A stretch of 64,000 nt of DNA from Paraburkholderia caffeinitolerans (GTDB lineage: Bacteria; Pseudomonadota; Gammaproteobacteria; Burkholderiales; Burkholderiaceae), in assembly GCF_902859945.1 (NCBI RefSeq), contig NZ_CADIKL010000025.1, forward strand, positions 1 to 64,000. Reading direction: 5' to 3'. The notes under the pieces were generated by a model. The model had not been told where the DNA came from, made no database searches, and saw only the letters and a list, made by a program, of their open reading frames with translations. Of the stretch, positions 43,960 to 52,543 are shown one piece after another. Each line of letters begins with the position of its first letter. Position 1 is the first letter of the stretch. Both the position numbers and the translations under genes were made by a program.

Positions 43960-44814
43960 ATGTCGAACGTTGAACATTCAACCGACTCGGCCGCAGTCGC
44001 GGAACGCGTCCGCGAGTTGATGAGCCGCCATGGCATCGGCAAACGTCAGCAAACGACGGAGCTGTGCCGGATTCTCGAGCTGAGCTTTTCGCAAGGGCAC
44101 CGCAAACTGCGCGGCAACAGCCCGTGGACGCTCGCGCAAATCAAAAAAGTAGCCGAAGCGTTCGACGAGCCCGCCGGGCAACTGTTCGGCGCGCAACTGC
44201 TCGACCCCGGCACGGTGGGCGCGAGCGCGCAGGAAGCGCTGTTGTGCGTGAGCGCCGTGGAGCTCGCCTGCACGGCCTGGATTGGCGCGCCCGTGGAGCC
44301 GGGCAGCCGCCCGGACTTCGTCGCCTACGAGAAGCAGGGCCAGTGGCGCGTGGTGCGCCCCGACGGCGCGCTGTACCAGAACGCCCGCGAAGTGCACAAG
44401 ATCGAGATCTACCCGCGCCGCGCCGAGTCCGACAAGCCGCTCATCGCCGTGGTGGACGACGACCAGGCCTCCGCCGACAACCTGCGCGACTATCTCGAGC
44501 ACAGCGGCTATGCGGCGCACGCGCTGTACGGCCTCGCCGCGTTCGAGCAGGCGCTGGAGCAGAACGTGTTCGACGGCGTGGTGATCGACTGGCTGTTCGG
44601 CAGCCAGACTTCCGCCGATGCCATCCGCCAGGTGCGCGCCTCCGAGAACCCCGACGCGCCCATCTTCGTGCTCACGGGCGAGCTGCTGACGGGCAAGGCA
44701 AGCGAGTCGGAGATCAGCCAGGTGGTGCGCCACTACAACGTGGCGTGCTACGAAAAACCCGCGCGCATGGCGATTCTCGTCGCCGATCTTTCCAAGCGGC
44801 TCAATCGAGTCTGA
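43960..44814 (+). CDS. BetR-domain protein with C-terminal receiver
   Basis: 284 residues. The N-terminal part (about 10-100) matches the BetR-type helix-turn-helix (VRELMSRHGIGKRQQTTELCRILELSFSQGHRKLRG) and is DNA-binding. A middle part of unknown fold ends near residue 155. A receiver domain closes the protein: acidic pocket VVDDDQ (about 164), phospho-acceptor in VVIDWLFG (about 210), threonine in VLTGE and lysine in CYEKPA. The order is reversed from normal response regulators, whose receiver is N-terminal. The 3' end overlaps the convergent hybrid kinase by 14 bases, so the two are probably a signalling pair. Confidence 0.85.
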   Translation: MSNVEHSTDSAAVAERVRELMSRHGIGKRQQTTELCRILELSFSQGHRKLRGNSPWTLAQIKKVAEAFDEPAGQLFGAQLLDPGTVGASAQEALLCVSAVELACTAWIGAPVEPGSRPDFVAYEKQGQWRVVRPDGALYQNAREVHKIEIYPRRAESDKPLIAVVDDDQASADNLRDYLEHSGYAAHALYGLAAFEQALEQNVFDGVVIDWLFGSQTSADAIRQVRASENPDAPIFVLTGELLTGKASESEISQVVRHYNVACYEKPARMAILVADLSKRLNRV

Positions 44815-46789
44815 CGCCTCGGCCCATACCTTCGGCTGATACATCCTGCGCCGGCCGCTGCGTCTGCCGCATTGGCTGGCCGGCCGCGCTCGCGGCTCCC
44901 GCTACGCCCGGTAAGCGTCGCGCATTGAACGCGCGCAGCAGCGTCTTGCGCAGCACTTCGTAGTGCACCGGCTTGGGCAGCAAGTCGAAGAACGGATTGC
45001 TGCTGTCGGCGGCGGTGGCCGCGAGTGCGGCTACGTCGGCGCTCACGGCGATCACGCGCGTGCGCTCGCCGCTGCTTATCCTTTCGCTTTCGCCTTCGCC
45101 CTCCCCCGCACCCTCGCGCGCTTGCAGCTCGGCCACGAATGCGTAGCCGTCGCGCCCTGGCATGTGCAGATCGAGCAGCACGACTTCGCACTGCGCCTCG
45201 TCGAGGCGGGCCAGCGCGCTGTCCGTGTCGGCGGCGGCGAGCGCCGCGTAGCCCATGTGCGCAACCATCTCGCAGAGCGACTCGCGCACGAGCGGGTTGT
45301 CGTCCACCACCAGCACCTGCTGCTGCGCCTTGTCATGAGGTTGCGGCGCGGCCACTTCGGCTAGCGGCGCCGTGACCGCCGCAACGGGAATCATCACCGT
45401 GAAGGTCGTGCCCCTGCCCACCCGGCTATCGGTGTCGATCGTGCCGCCGAACAGGTCGACGAGCCCGCGCACGATCGCGAGCCCCATGCCGGCCCCTTCG
45501 TAGCGGCGCGAGCGCGAGGTGTCGAGCTGCGTGAACTCCTTGAAGATGAGCGGGATCTGCGCGGCTGATACGCCCGGCCCGGTGTCGCTCACGATGATCG
45601 CCAACATTTGTGCGCGCGTCGCTACGCTGGGCGGCATGCCGTCGGGCGACGCACCGCCGGTGACGAACTCGATGCGCACCGAGCCGCGCTCGGTATAGCG
45701 GATCGCATTGGTCACAAGATTGTTGGCGATCTGGCGAATCCGGTGCGGGTCGGCCACTAGCGCCTGATGCGGGCCGTGACAGGCGTGTTCGAACGCAAGT
45801 CCGCGAGCGAACGCGGCCTGCTCGTTTTCGTCGACGATCGACTGCAGAAGCTCGCGCACATCGAACGCTTCCTGACGCAATTCGAGCTTGCCTGCGCCAA
45901 GGCGCGCGTAGTCGGTCAGGTCCTTCATTTGCGCTTCGAGCTGGCGCGCGGCGGTTTCGAGCCGCTGAATCACCTTGCTGTCCGCCTCGGAGTGCGAGTT
46001 GAAACCGAGCAGCTCGATCGACGACACGATCGCATGGAGCGGCGTGCGCAATTCGTGGCTGATCATGCCGAGGAACGCGTCCTTGGCCATGCTCGCCTCG
46101 CGCGCGGCGCGGCTCGCCTGGGCTTCCGCCTCGAGCGCCGCGTGCTGCTGCCGGATCAGGCGCGTGCGGCGGTAGCCGTTCAAAACTAGCAGCACCGCCG
46201 CCGCAGCCGACAGCATCAGCAGCACGAGCCCGGCTGCGAACAGATCGCGGCGCTTCGCGATGAAGTCGCGCCGGAGGTCTTCGCGCTCGGTGACGTCGGC
46301 AAAGCGCCGGTTCAGCGCGAGATCGGTCACCTGGGTCCAGTGCGTGTCGAGCGCCATCAGTATGGGCACGGCGCGCTCGGGGTTCTCGGCGAGCGTGTCG
46401 ATCTCGGCGTCGAACGGCTCAATGGCGGCATCGATCGCAGCAAGATCGTCGTGCTGGCGCCGCATGAGGTCGGCCTTGCCCGCGAGCTCGCGCGTCGAGC
46501 CCTTCATCACGTTGAGCTTGGATTGCAGGACTTCGTAGCGCAGCCGCACCTTGTCGAGGTCGCGGTCGAGGCCATCGGCGTAGATCAGCAACTGGCTCTC
46601 GAAGCGCGCGTAGGCGATCTGCATCTGCGCGGCATCCCAGTAGAGGCCGTCGTAATTGCCGGTCAGGCGCTGCACCACGTTGGGATTGAGCAGGTTCGCG
46701 TAGAGCAGGTAGCCCACCGCCACCACCGGCGGCGCCAGCGCGGCAATCCAGATCAACACATGCAGCATGCGCCGCAACGGACGTCGCAT
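44801..46789 (-). CDS. Hybrid sensor histidine kinase with receiver domain
   Basis: 662 residues from the ATG at 46789 (a GTG one codon earlier is also possible). Two transmembrane helices (about 12-34 and 184-206) flank a ~150-residue helical periplasmic sensor. The kinase core has the phospho-histidine in ISHELRTPLHAI (near 246), the N-box NNLVTNAIRYTERGS, and G-boxes ending GAGMGLAIVRGLVDLFGG. A C-terminal receiver carries VVDDNPLVRESL, LLDLHMPGRDG and PKPVHYEVL. It begins a few bases after the molybdopterin-fold gene, in one operon, and converges on the BetR-receiver gene. Confidence 0.93.
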   Translation of the reverse strand: MRRPLRRMLHVLIWIAALAPPVVAVGYLLYANLLNPNVVQRLTGNYDGLYWDAAQMQIAYARFESQLLIYADGLDRDLDKVRLRYEVLQSKLNVMKGSTRELAGKADLMRRQHDDLAAIDAAIEPFDAEIDTLAENPERAVPILMALDTHWTQVTDLALNRRFADVTEREDLRRDFIAKRRDLFAAGLVLLMLSAAAAVLLVLNGYRRTRLIRQQHAALEAEAQASRAAREASMAKDAFLGMISHELRTPLHAIVSSIELLGFNSHSEADSKVIQRLETAARQLEAQMKDLTDYARLGAGKLELRQEAFDVRELLQSIVDENEQAAFARGLAFEHACHGPHQALVADPHRIRQIANNLVTNAIRYTERGSVRIEFVTGGASPDGMPPSVATRAQMLAIIVSDTGPGVSAAQIPLIFKEFTQLDTSRSRRYEGAGMGLAIVRGLVDLFGGTIDTDSRVGRGTTFTVMIPVAAVTAPLAEVAAPQPHDKAQQQVLVVDDNPLVRESLCEMVAHMGYAALAAADTDSALARLDEAQCEVVLLDLHMPGRDGYAFVAELQAREGAGEGEGESERISSGERTRVIAVSADVAALAATAADSSNPFFDLLPKPVHYEVLRKTLLRAFNARRLPGVAGAASAAGQPMRQTQRPAQDVSAEGMGRGVRLD

Positions 46790-46796
46790 CACCTTC

Positions 46797-47405
46797 TCAC
46801 TGCTTGATGGTCATCGAAACGATCTGCCAGGCGAACTTGGCGTCGCCCGCCGCGCCGTCGAGCTCCTGCGGGTACTGGTCGCGCGGATAGACCAGGAACA
46901 GCGGGCCGAAATTGCTCACCTTCAGGCGCTGGCCGTTCATCTCGTAGGCCAGCACCGCGCCGAAGCGTGCGGCGTCGGAGACGGGCACGACGCAGGTGTA
47001 GTCGTCGATGGTGTGGATCTCGATCTCGCTGCCATACGCGCCCACGGCGCCGAGCACGTCGGAAAGCAGCGGGCCCGTGAAAGTGGCGCGCGGCGTCCAG
47101 GTGGTGGACGTCACGATCGAATGCGGCGGCAGCTTGAGCAGCGCATCGGCGCTGAAGTGATAGGCCGTGTGCGCGGCGTTGTTGGTCGTGCGCACTTCGC
47201 CGTTCACGTCGAGCTGGAGCGAGCCGTCCCGGGCCGCCAGCGCAAGCCGGGGAACCGGTGCGGCGGCAACCGCCAGCCATCCCGCGAGCGCGGCCGTGAA
47301 GCGACGGCGCTCGCGGGATGCGGGCCGGCCTTCTTGCTTGCGCTCTTGCCTGCGCTGTTGCCAAAGTTCTTGCCAGCTGTCTTGCCCGGCAACGGGTTCC
47401 TGCAT
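46797..47405 (-). CDS. Exported molybdopterin-fold (sulfite-oxidase-like) protein
   Basis: 202 residues; GGGGAG precedes the ATG. After a charged start there is a hydrophobic export segment (FTAALAGWLAVAAAPVPRLALAA). The rest resembles the oxidoreductase molybdopterin-binding domain: FSADALLKLPPHSIVTSTTW, FTGPLLSDVLGAVGA and YMLVYPRD-like LFLVYPRDQYPQ. The cysteine that binds molybdenum in sulfite oxidases is not visible; the only cysteine is in DYTCVVP. It is therefore more likely a ligand-sensing relative than an enzyme. It is first in an operon with the hybrid histidine kinase, so it may deliver a signal to the kinase's periplasmic domain. Confidence 0.8.
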   Translation of the reverse strand: MQEPVAGQDSWQELWQQRRQERKQEGRPASRERRRFTAALAGWLAVAAAPVPRLALAARDGSLQLDVNGEVRTTNNAAHTAYHFSADALLKLPPHSIVTSTTWTPRATFTGPLLSDVLGAVGAYGSEIEIHTIDDYTCVVPVSDAARFGAVLAYEMNGQRLKVSNFGPLFLVYPRDQYPQELDGAAGDAKFAWQIVSMTIKQ

Positions 47406-47604
47406 TGCTCTTGCTCCCCTTGCGCAAATTCATGGCGCGGTCATGCGATAGTTTTACGATCCGGCCCTTCGCGCGCTTGCGCCTGCGTTCCCCCGCTTGC
47501 GCCCGCTTCCGCCTTCGCTCGGCCCGCACCGTGCCGGTCTGCATGAGCTGGCCAGCATAGGCATAATATCGTCAAACATTGATCCAGCCATAGCTGTCTC
47601 GCCC

Positions 47605-48552
47605 ATGAACAAACCCGTCGTCCCGCTCACCTACGAACAGCTCGACCATTGGGTCGAATCGCTGCAGCCGTTGCTGATCGAGGAGGATTTCGCCGCCGTC
47701 GTCGGCATCCTGCGTGGCGGCGCGCCGCTCGCGCTGATGGTCTCGCACGCAACCGGCGCGAACGTCGCGTTCCTGCGCTACTCGCGCGAAACCCGCGAAG
47801 TGCGCTGGGACTCCACGCTGCCCATGCCCGAGCCCGGCTCGAAAGTGCTGGTATGCGAGGACATCGCCGGACGCGGCCACACGCTCGTCGACTGCATTGC
47901 GTTCCTGCGCGAGCACGGCCTCGTGGTGCGCACGCTCACGGGCGCCTATGACGACCTGAGCCGCCTGCGCCCCGACTATTCGATCGACGCGAGCGGGTAT
48001 TTCGCACTGTTCCCGTGGGAACGCCAGGCCTACACCGACCGCTACCGGGCCGACTGGGCGCGCACCAGCGCGCGCGAGGGCACCGGCATGGCCGACGATC
48101 ACGACTACACGATCTACGCCATCGACCTCGACGGCATTCTCCTGCCCGACATTCCGCTCTCGCGCTACGACGAGGATCTCGAGGCGGCGCTCGCCGAGCG
48201 CGATGCGCTGCTGCCGCTCGAGCGCATCCCCGACATCGACCTGAAGCGGGCGCGCGCAATCATCACGGGACGCCCCGAGATCGACCGCGAGCGCACCCAG
48301 GCGTGGCTCGACCGGCACGGCTTCGGACATCTGGAGCTGATGATGCGCGCCCCAGGCGAGCACGACGAGACGCCCTCGGGCGCAGCCGAGCACAAGGCCG
48401 CCGCGGCGGTGCGCTGCGGCGTGACGCATTTCATCGAAAGCGATCCGGTGCAGGCCATCTATATCGCGCGGCTCGCGCCGCTGTTGCGCGTGATCTGGTG
48501 GAACGCGTCGGCGCGAGCGGGCACGCTAATCGGCGCTTCGGCCTGGAGTTGA
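47605..48552 (+). CDS. Phosphoribosyltransferase-HAD fusion protein
   Basis: 315 residues from the ATG at 47605. The N-terminal half is a type I phosphoribosyltransferase: VVGILRGGAPLALMVSHATG (about 32-51) and the PRPP loop VLVCEDIAGRGHT (81-93). The C-terminal half begins with a HAD-type DxD motif, YAIDLDGILLPD (171-182), followed by ITGRPEIDRERTQAWLDRHGF and a late acidic ESDP, all expected of a HAD phosphatase. The fusion implies a two-step reaction on one nucleotide-like substrate, which is unknown. No operon partner; a divergent molybdopterin-fold gene is upstream. Confidence 0.85.
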   Translation: MNKPVVPLTYEQLDHWVESLQPLLIEEDFAAVVGILRGGAPLALMVSHATGANVAFLRYSRETREVRWDSTLPMPEPGSKVLVCEDIAGRGHTLVDCIAFLREHGLVVRTLTGAYDDLSRLRPDYSIDASGYFALFPWERQAYTDRYRADWARTSAREGTGMADDHDYTIYAIDLDGILLPDIPLSRYDEDLEAALAERDALLPLERIPDIDLKRARAIITGRPEIDRERTQAWLDRHGFGHLELMMRAPGEHDETPSGAAEHKAAAAVRCGVTHFIESDPVQAIYIARLAPLLRVIWWNASARAGTLIGASAWS

Positions 48553-48643
48553 AGCGCGCGTAGTTCCGCTGGCTTCCCGCTTGCTTCCCGCTGGCCTCCC
48601 GGCTCCTTCCCGCTTTCGTCCGCTGCCGGTTTCTCCCGCGCCG

Positions 48644-50401
48644 CTATTGCGGCCGCCCCTCGCGCCCCTCACGCCCTTCTCGCTTTATGCCCGGCACGGC
48701 ACGCTCGCCGGACGCTGCCGCCGCGGCTGGGTCATGCCCCATCGCCCGCGCGGCGCGCGCCGAGGCCACCACGATCAGCTTCATGGTCGCCCGCGTCGCG
48801 CCCACGAACAGCTTGCGCGCGGTGCGCTCGTCGAGCGTCTCGAAGTCGACATCGGTGAGAATCACGCACGGCGCCGACTGCCCCTTGAAGCGATAGATGG
48901 AATCGAGCAGCACATCGCCGTCGCGATACCGCGGATTGCCGAACAGGTCGTATTGCCCCGTGAAACTGCGCAGCCGATGCGGTCCCAGATGATCGAGCGC
49001 CGTGAAGTGCGAGTGCTCGCGGCCCCGGAACGACAGCACCACGATGTCCTGCTTGCGAAAGCCGAGCGAGAGCGCTTGCGTAATGGCGCGCTTGGTCGCC
49101 GCCACCACCGCGCTCTCCTGCGCGCCGGCGGCGCCCTCCACGGCGCGCTCGTCCCACACCGCGAACGTGACCTCGGAACCGTCGAACGGGCTACCCGCGA
49201 CCAGTTGCGCGAGCGCGGGCGCGGCCTCGCCCGCCGCCTCGCGCAAGAACGCGAGGATGTCGCGCGGACTGCGGTAATTGGTGGTCTCGCGCAGCACGGT
49301 CCAGCCGGGCAAGGCCACAGGCTCGCGCACATAGAGGTTCTGCAGCGGGTCTTCGAGCCACCACCACGCCGCGCCTGGGCGCAACAGCCGCGCAAGCGCA
49401 TCGACCCATGCTGGCTGGAAATCCTGCCCCTCGTCGACGATCACCACGTCGAACTGCCAGCGCGCGTCGACGGGCGCCTGAGCGAAACGCCGCTCGAGAT
49501 CGTCGAAGACATGCGTGCCCTCGAAGTCGGGCACGTGGCCGCTGTCGCGCGAAACCCAGTCGCATAGCTGATGGTAGTTGGCCACTTTCGCCTCAGGCGG
49601 CGCGACCTTGGCGATGTGGTCGGCGAGCGGCCGGTTGAAGCACACATAGAGCGTGCGCGCGCTGCGCGCCACGGCGTCCTTCATCACCTGCAGCGCGAGC
49701 TGCGTCTTGCCGGAGCCCGCCGTGCCAATCACGCGCAGGCGAAACGGCTCGAACTCGAGACGCCGTGCCCAACTGGCGAGCCCGCCCGCGAGACGCGTGA
49801 CGAGCGTGCCGGCCGCGCCCACCAGCGCGCTGGCGTCGGGGGTGAGCGAGAGTTCGTCGGCGAGAAAGTGATGGATCTTCGCGGCGCTCGGCAGGCGCGG
49901 CTCGTCGGCCGGGAGCGCCTCGCGCACGATGGCCGCGAGCTGCGACTTGCGCGTGGCGTCGACGATGCGCGAAGGCTGCACGCCCGCGATCGCCGGCTCG
50001 CGCACCACATGGTCGGGACAGTAAAAGAGTTCTTCGAGACCGTAGTTGCCCGCGCCGAAAGCAGCCGTGAAGCGCCGGTGCAATCGCTCCACCGTACGTG
50101 CGAGCCCGACCGCGACATTGCGCTCGGTTTGCAGATACGCCTTCACGAGACCGTTTTTCGTCTCGCGCAGGAAACCGGTCTTTTGCTCGACGATCAGCGC
50201 GCGCCCGGACGGGCTCACGATCACGAAGTCCGCTTCGCCGAACACGGAGAATCCTTCCACGAGGCGCGTCCAGTGCACGCCGTGATAAACGGTGTAGCCA
50301 GCGGGCAGGCCGCGTTCGAGCAGCGCGAGCGTCTCGCGTTCGCGCGCGGCCGCGCCGGTCGCTTCCAGATGCTGCCAGTCGTCGGGGACAATGCGAGCCA
50401 T
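48644..50401 (-). CDS. NERD nuclease-domain / UvrD-type helicase protein
   Basis: 585 residues. The N-terminal NERD domain (about 20-150) shows FGEADFVIVSPSGRALIVEQKTG, the D...ExK core of a PD-(D/E)XK-like nuclease. The helicase part has Walker A GTAGSGKTQ (about 226-233), Walker B VDEGQDFQPAWV (about 320), TTNYRSP, and VGATRATMKLIVVA near the end, as in superfamily I UvrD-like enzymes. The C-terminal tail is a low-complexity GREGREG run. It is probably a DNA repair or defence ATPase. It stands alone, convergent with the phosphoribosyltransferase-HAD gene and divergent from a GST. Confidence 0.9.
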   Translation of the reverse strand: MARIVPDDWQHLEATGAAARERETLALLERGLPAGYTVYHGVHWTRLVEGFSVFGEADFVIVSPSGRALIVEQKTGFLRETKNGLVKAYLQTERNVAVGLARTVERLHRRFTAAFGAGNYGLEELFYCPDHVVREPAIAGVQPSRIVDATRKSQLAAIVREALPADEPRLPSAAKIHHFLADELSLTPDASALVGAAGTLVTRLAGGLASWARRLEFEPFRLRVIGTAGSGKTQLALQVMKDAVARSARTLYVCFNRPLADHIAKVAPPEAKVANYHQLCDWVSRDSGHVPDFEGTHVFDDLERRFAQAPVDARWQFDVVIVDEGQDFQPAWVDALARLLRPGAAWWWLEDPLQNLYVREPVALPGWTVLRETTNYRSPRDILAFLREAAGEAAPALAQLVAGSPFDGSEVTFAVWDERAVEGAAGAQESAVVAATKRAITQALSLGFRKQDIVVLSFRGREHSHFTALDHLGPHRLRSFTGQYDLFGNPRYRDGDVLLDSIYRFKGQSAPCVILTDVDFETLDERTARKLFVGATRATMKLIVVASARAARAMGHDPAAAAASGERAVPGIKREGREGREGRPQ

Positions 50402-50556
50402 GGGCGGTTCTCGTCGAGTCGAGTCGAATCGGGTTGGGTTGGGGATCGGCGGGGCGTGCAGCGGCTATTCTACGGATGCGCGCCGAGGCGCATGTGTAAA
50501 AAGCCGGCCCGGATCGTGTATCGTTGCTATCTTTGCTGCAAAGGAGAGAGCGCCGG

Positions 50557-51183
50557 ATGATCAAGATCTGGGGACGCGCCAATTCGGTAAACGTCCAGAA
50601 AGTGCTGTGGTGTTGCGACGAACTCGTGCTGCCGTTCGAACGTATCGACGCGGGCGGCCAGTTCGGCCATCTCGACGACCCGTCCTACCTCGCGATGAAT
50701 CCGAACGGCAAGATCCCGACCCTCGCGGACGGCAATTTCGTGCTGTGGGAATCGAACGCGATCGTGCGTTATCTGGCGATGGAATACGGCCCCTCGAGCC
50801 TGCTCTACCCCACCGACCCGAAAGTGCGCGCCTCGATCGAGCGCTGGCTCGACTGGTCGCTCGGCACGCTCGCGCCCGCCGAGCGGCCGCTCTTTCTCGC
50901 GCTCGTGCGCACTCCGCCCGAAAAGCGCGACCCCGCGAAGATCGAAGCCGATGTGCAGAACGTGGCCGTGCTGTGGACGCTGCTCGACCACCATCTGCAA
51001 GGCCGCTTCTTCCTCGAGCACGAGCGCTTCTCACTCGCCGACATCGTGCTGGGCGCGTACGCGCGGCGCTGGTTCGGACTCGAAGGCATCGAGCGGCCCG
51101 CGCTGCCGAATCTCGAGCGCTGGTATCAGCGCCTCGCGCAGCGCCAGGGCTTTCGCAAGTACATCGACCTGCCGCTGACCTGA
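50557..51183 (+). CDS. Glutathione S-transferase family protein
   Basis: 208 residues from the ATG at 50557, nine bases after AAGGAGAG. The N-terminal thioredoxin-fold domain carries the glutathione-contacting stretch GKIPTLADGNFVLWESNAIVRYLA with the cis-proline, and the C-terminal helical domain ends with SLADIVLGAYARRWFGLEG and a basic tail. The start IKIWGRANSVNVQKVLWCCDEL fits the bacterial theta/zeta-like group. Substrate unknown; it may be involved in detoxification. The next gene is a Zur-like regulator 52 bases downstream on the same strand. Confidence 0.92.
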   Translation: MIKIWGRANSVNVQKVLWCCDELVLPFERIDAGGQFGHLDDPSYLAMNPNGKIPTLADGNFVLWESNAIVRYLAMEYGPSSLLYPTDPKVRASIERWLDWSLGTLAPAERPLFLALVRTPPEKRDPAKIEADVQNVAVLWTLLDHHLQGRFFLEHERFSLADIVLGAYARRWFGLEGIERPALPNLERWYQRLAQRQGFRKYIDLPLT

Positions 51184-51235
51184 GCCGTCTTCGGGCGCGC
51201 CGGCGCACGCGCGACGCGCCCCGTATAATCGCAGC

Positions 51236-51874
51236 ATGAAGACAGCTAAACCGTCCCTCGGCGCCACGGCCTCACACGGCCACGCGCATGATCATCCGCA
51301 CGATCACGATCGCGCTCACGAGGCGCTCGGTCAGGGTGCGGGCGGCGTAAACGGGGTTGCGGGCGGGATTGCGGGTATTGCAGGCGCATCGCTCGAAAGC
51401 GCGCTTGCGATGGCCGAGACCTACTGCCGCGAGCGCGGCGAGAAACTCACGCCGATCCGCCGCAAGGTGCTCGAACTGCTGCTCGCCTCGGGCCGCGCGA
51501 CCAAAGCCTATTCGCTGCTCGACGAAATGCGCCAGATCCATCCTGGGTCGGCGCCGCCCACGGTTTATCGCGCACTCGACTTTCTGCTTTCGGCGGGACT
51601 CATTCACCGCATCGAGTCGATCAATGCGTTTGCCGTCTGCCACGACCTCACGCAGTGCCAGCACGGCATTCTCGTGGTCTGCCAGCAATGCGGCAACGTC
51701 ACGGAGCTGCACGAGCCCAAGCTGCGCCAGGCGCTGGTCGCGCAGATAGAAGCCGCGGGCTACCGGCTCTCCGGTGACGGCATCGAGCTCAAGGGTGTCT
51801 GCGCGCAATGCCAGACCGCCGACGCGGCGCCTGCCGAAACGGCCGCCGAAGGCACGCAGGCCGCACAGCCCTGA
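51236..51874 (+). CDS. Fur-family (Zur-like) metalloregulator with His-rich N-terminus
   Basis: 212 residues, about 50 longer than usual. Residues 14-28 hold seven histidines in an H/D-rich stretch, followed by a Gly/Ala-rich linker to residue 55. The winged helix domain follows (KLTPIRRKVLELLLASGRATKAYSLL, APPTVYRALDFLLSAGLIHRIES), then the zinc-binding dimerisation domain with CQHGILVVCQQCGNVTEL and GVCAQCQ. Cysteine spacing and the CxHG-type region point to Zur more than Fur. It is expected to repress zinc-uptake genes, none of which are in this window. The tail may sense or hold zinc directly. Confidence 0.88.
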   Translation: MKTAKPSLGATASHGHAHDHPHDHDRAHEALGQGAGGVNGVAGGIAGIAGASLESALAMAETYCRERGEKLTPIRRKVLELLLASGRATKAYSLLDEMRQIHPGSAPPTVYRALDFLLSAGLIHRIESINAFAVCHDLTQCQHGILVVCQQCGNVTELHEPKLRQALVAQIEAAGYRLSGDGIELKGVCAQCQTADAAPAETAAEGTQAAQP

Positions 51875-51955
51875 GCCTGAAACAACACTGAGCGACTGAG
51901 CAGAGCAACGCCGAGCGGCGCGGGGCACAACCTCCCGGCACCGCAAAGACGCTTG

Positions 51956-52366
51956 TCAGGGCATCTGGCGCGCGTCGATCGCGTCGCTCAGCAGCGCCAC
52001 CAGCGCCTCAGGCCGAGCCGGCTTGGTCATGAAATGCTGAAAGCCCTCGCCGATGCTGCGCAGACGCCAGCTTTCGTCGGTGTGGCCCGTGAGCGCCACC
52101 GCCACAACCGGGGCATGATCGCCGCGGATCTCGTGATCGCGCAGGCGCTGGATCAGGTAGAAGCCGTCCATCGCGGGCAGATCCAGATCGCAGACCACGG
52201 CGTCGGGCAGCAGGCTCAGCGCCGCTTCGATACCCGTTTCCGCGTCCTCCACCGCCACGACCCTGGCCCCTTCGGACTCCAGCAGCGAGGTCAGGGAGTC
52301 CCGGCTTTGCGGGTCGTCTTCGACCAGCACGATGGTCGTCTGGTCGAGCTTGTGTACTGCGTTCAT
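51956..52366 (-). CDS. Single-domain response regulator
   Basis: 136 residues from the ATG at 52366; the frame is open upstream, but that region is non-coding. Only a receiver domain is present: acidic pocket VLVEDDPQS, phospho-acceptor aspartate in VVCDLDLPAMDG, threonine in VALTGHTDES and lysine in MTKPARPEALV. There is no output domain, so it may relay phosphate or act by protein contact. The hybrid kinase at 44801-46789 is about 5 kb away, and pairing cannot be judged from sequence. Confidence 0.9.
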   Translation of the reverse strand: MNAVHKLDQTTIVLVEDDPQSRDSLTSLLESEGARVVAVEDAETGIEAALSLLPDAVVCDLDLPAMDGFYLIQRLRDHEIRGDHAPVVAVALTGHTDESWRLRSIGEGFQHFMTKPARPEALVALLSDAIDARQMP

Positions 52367-52543
52367 TGTGTTTGCTTGAGTGCCGTTCTGTCTGTTTCGC
52401 TTGCCGCGCGGCGCAATGGGTGCAATGAGGCGCGCGGTTCGCAGCGGGCAACACACTACGGGCAACCTGCCCGATTGCCCAATTAGAGCAATCCCGATGC
52501 CGCGCGTTCAACCCCGTGCCGCGCACGATAGCCGCAGCAGGCG

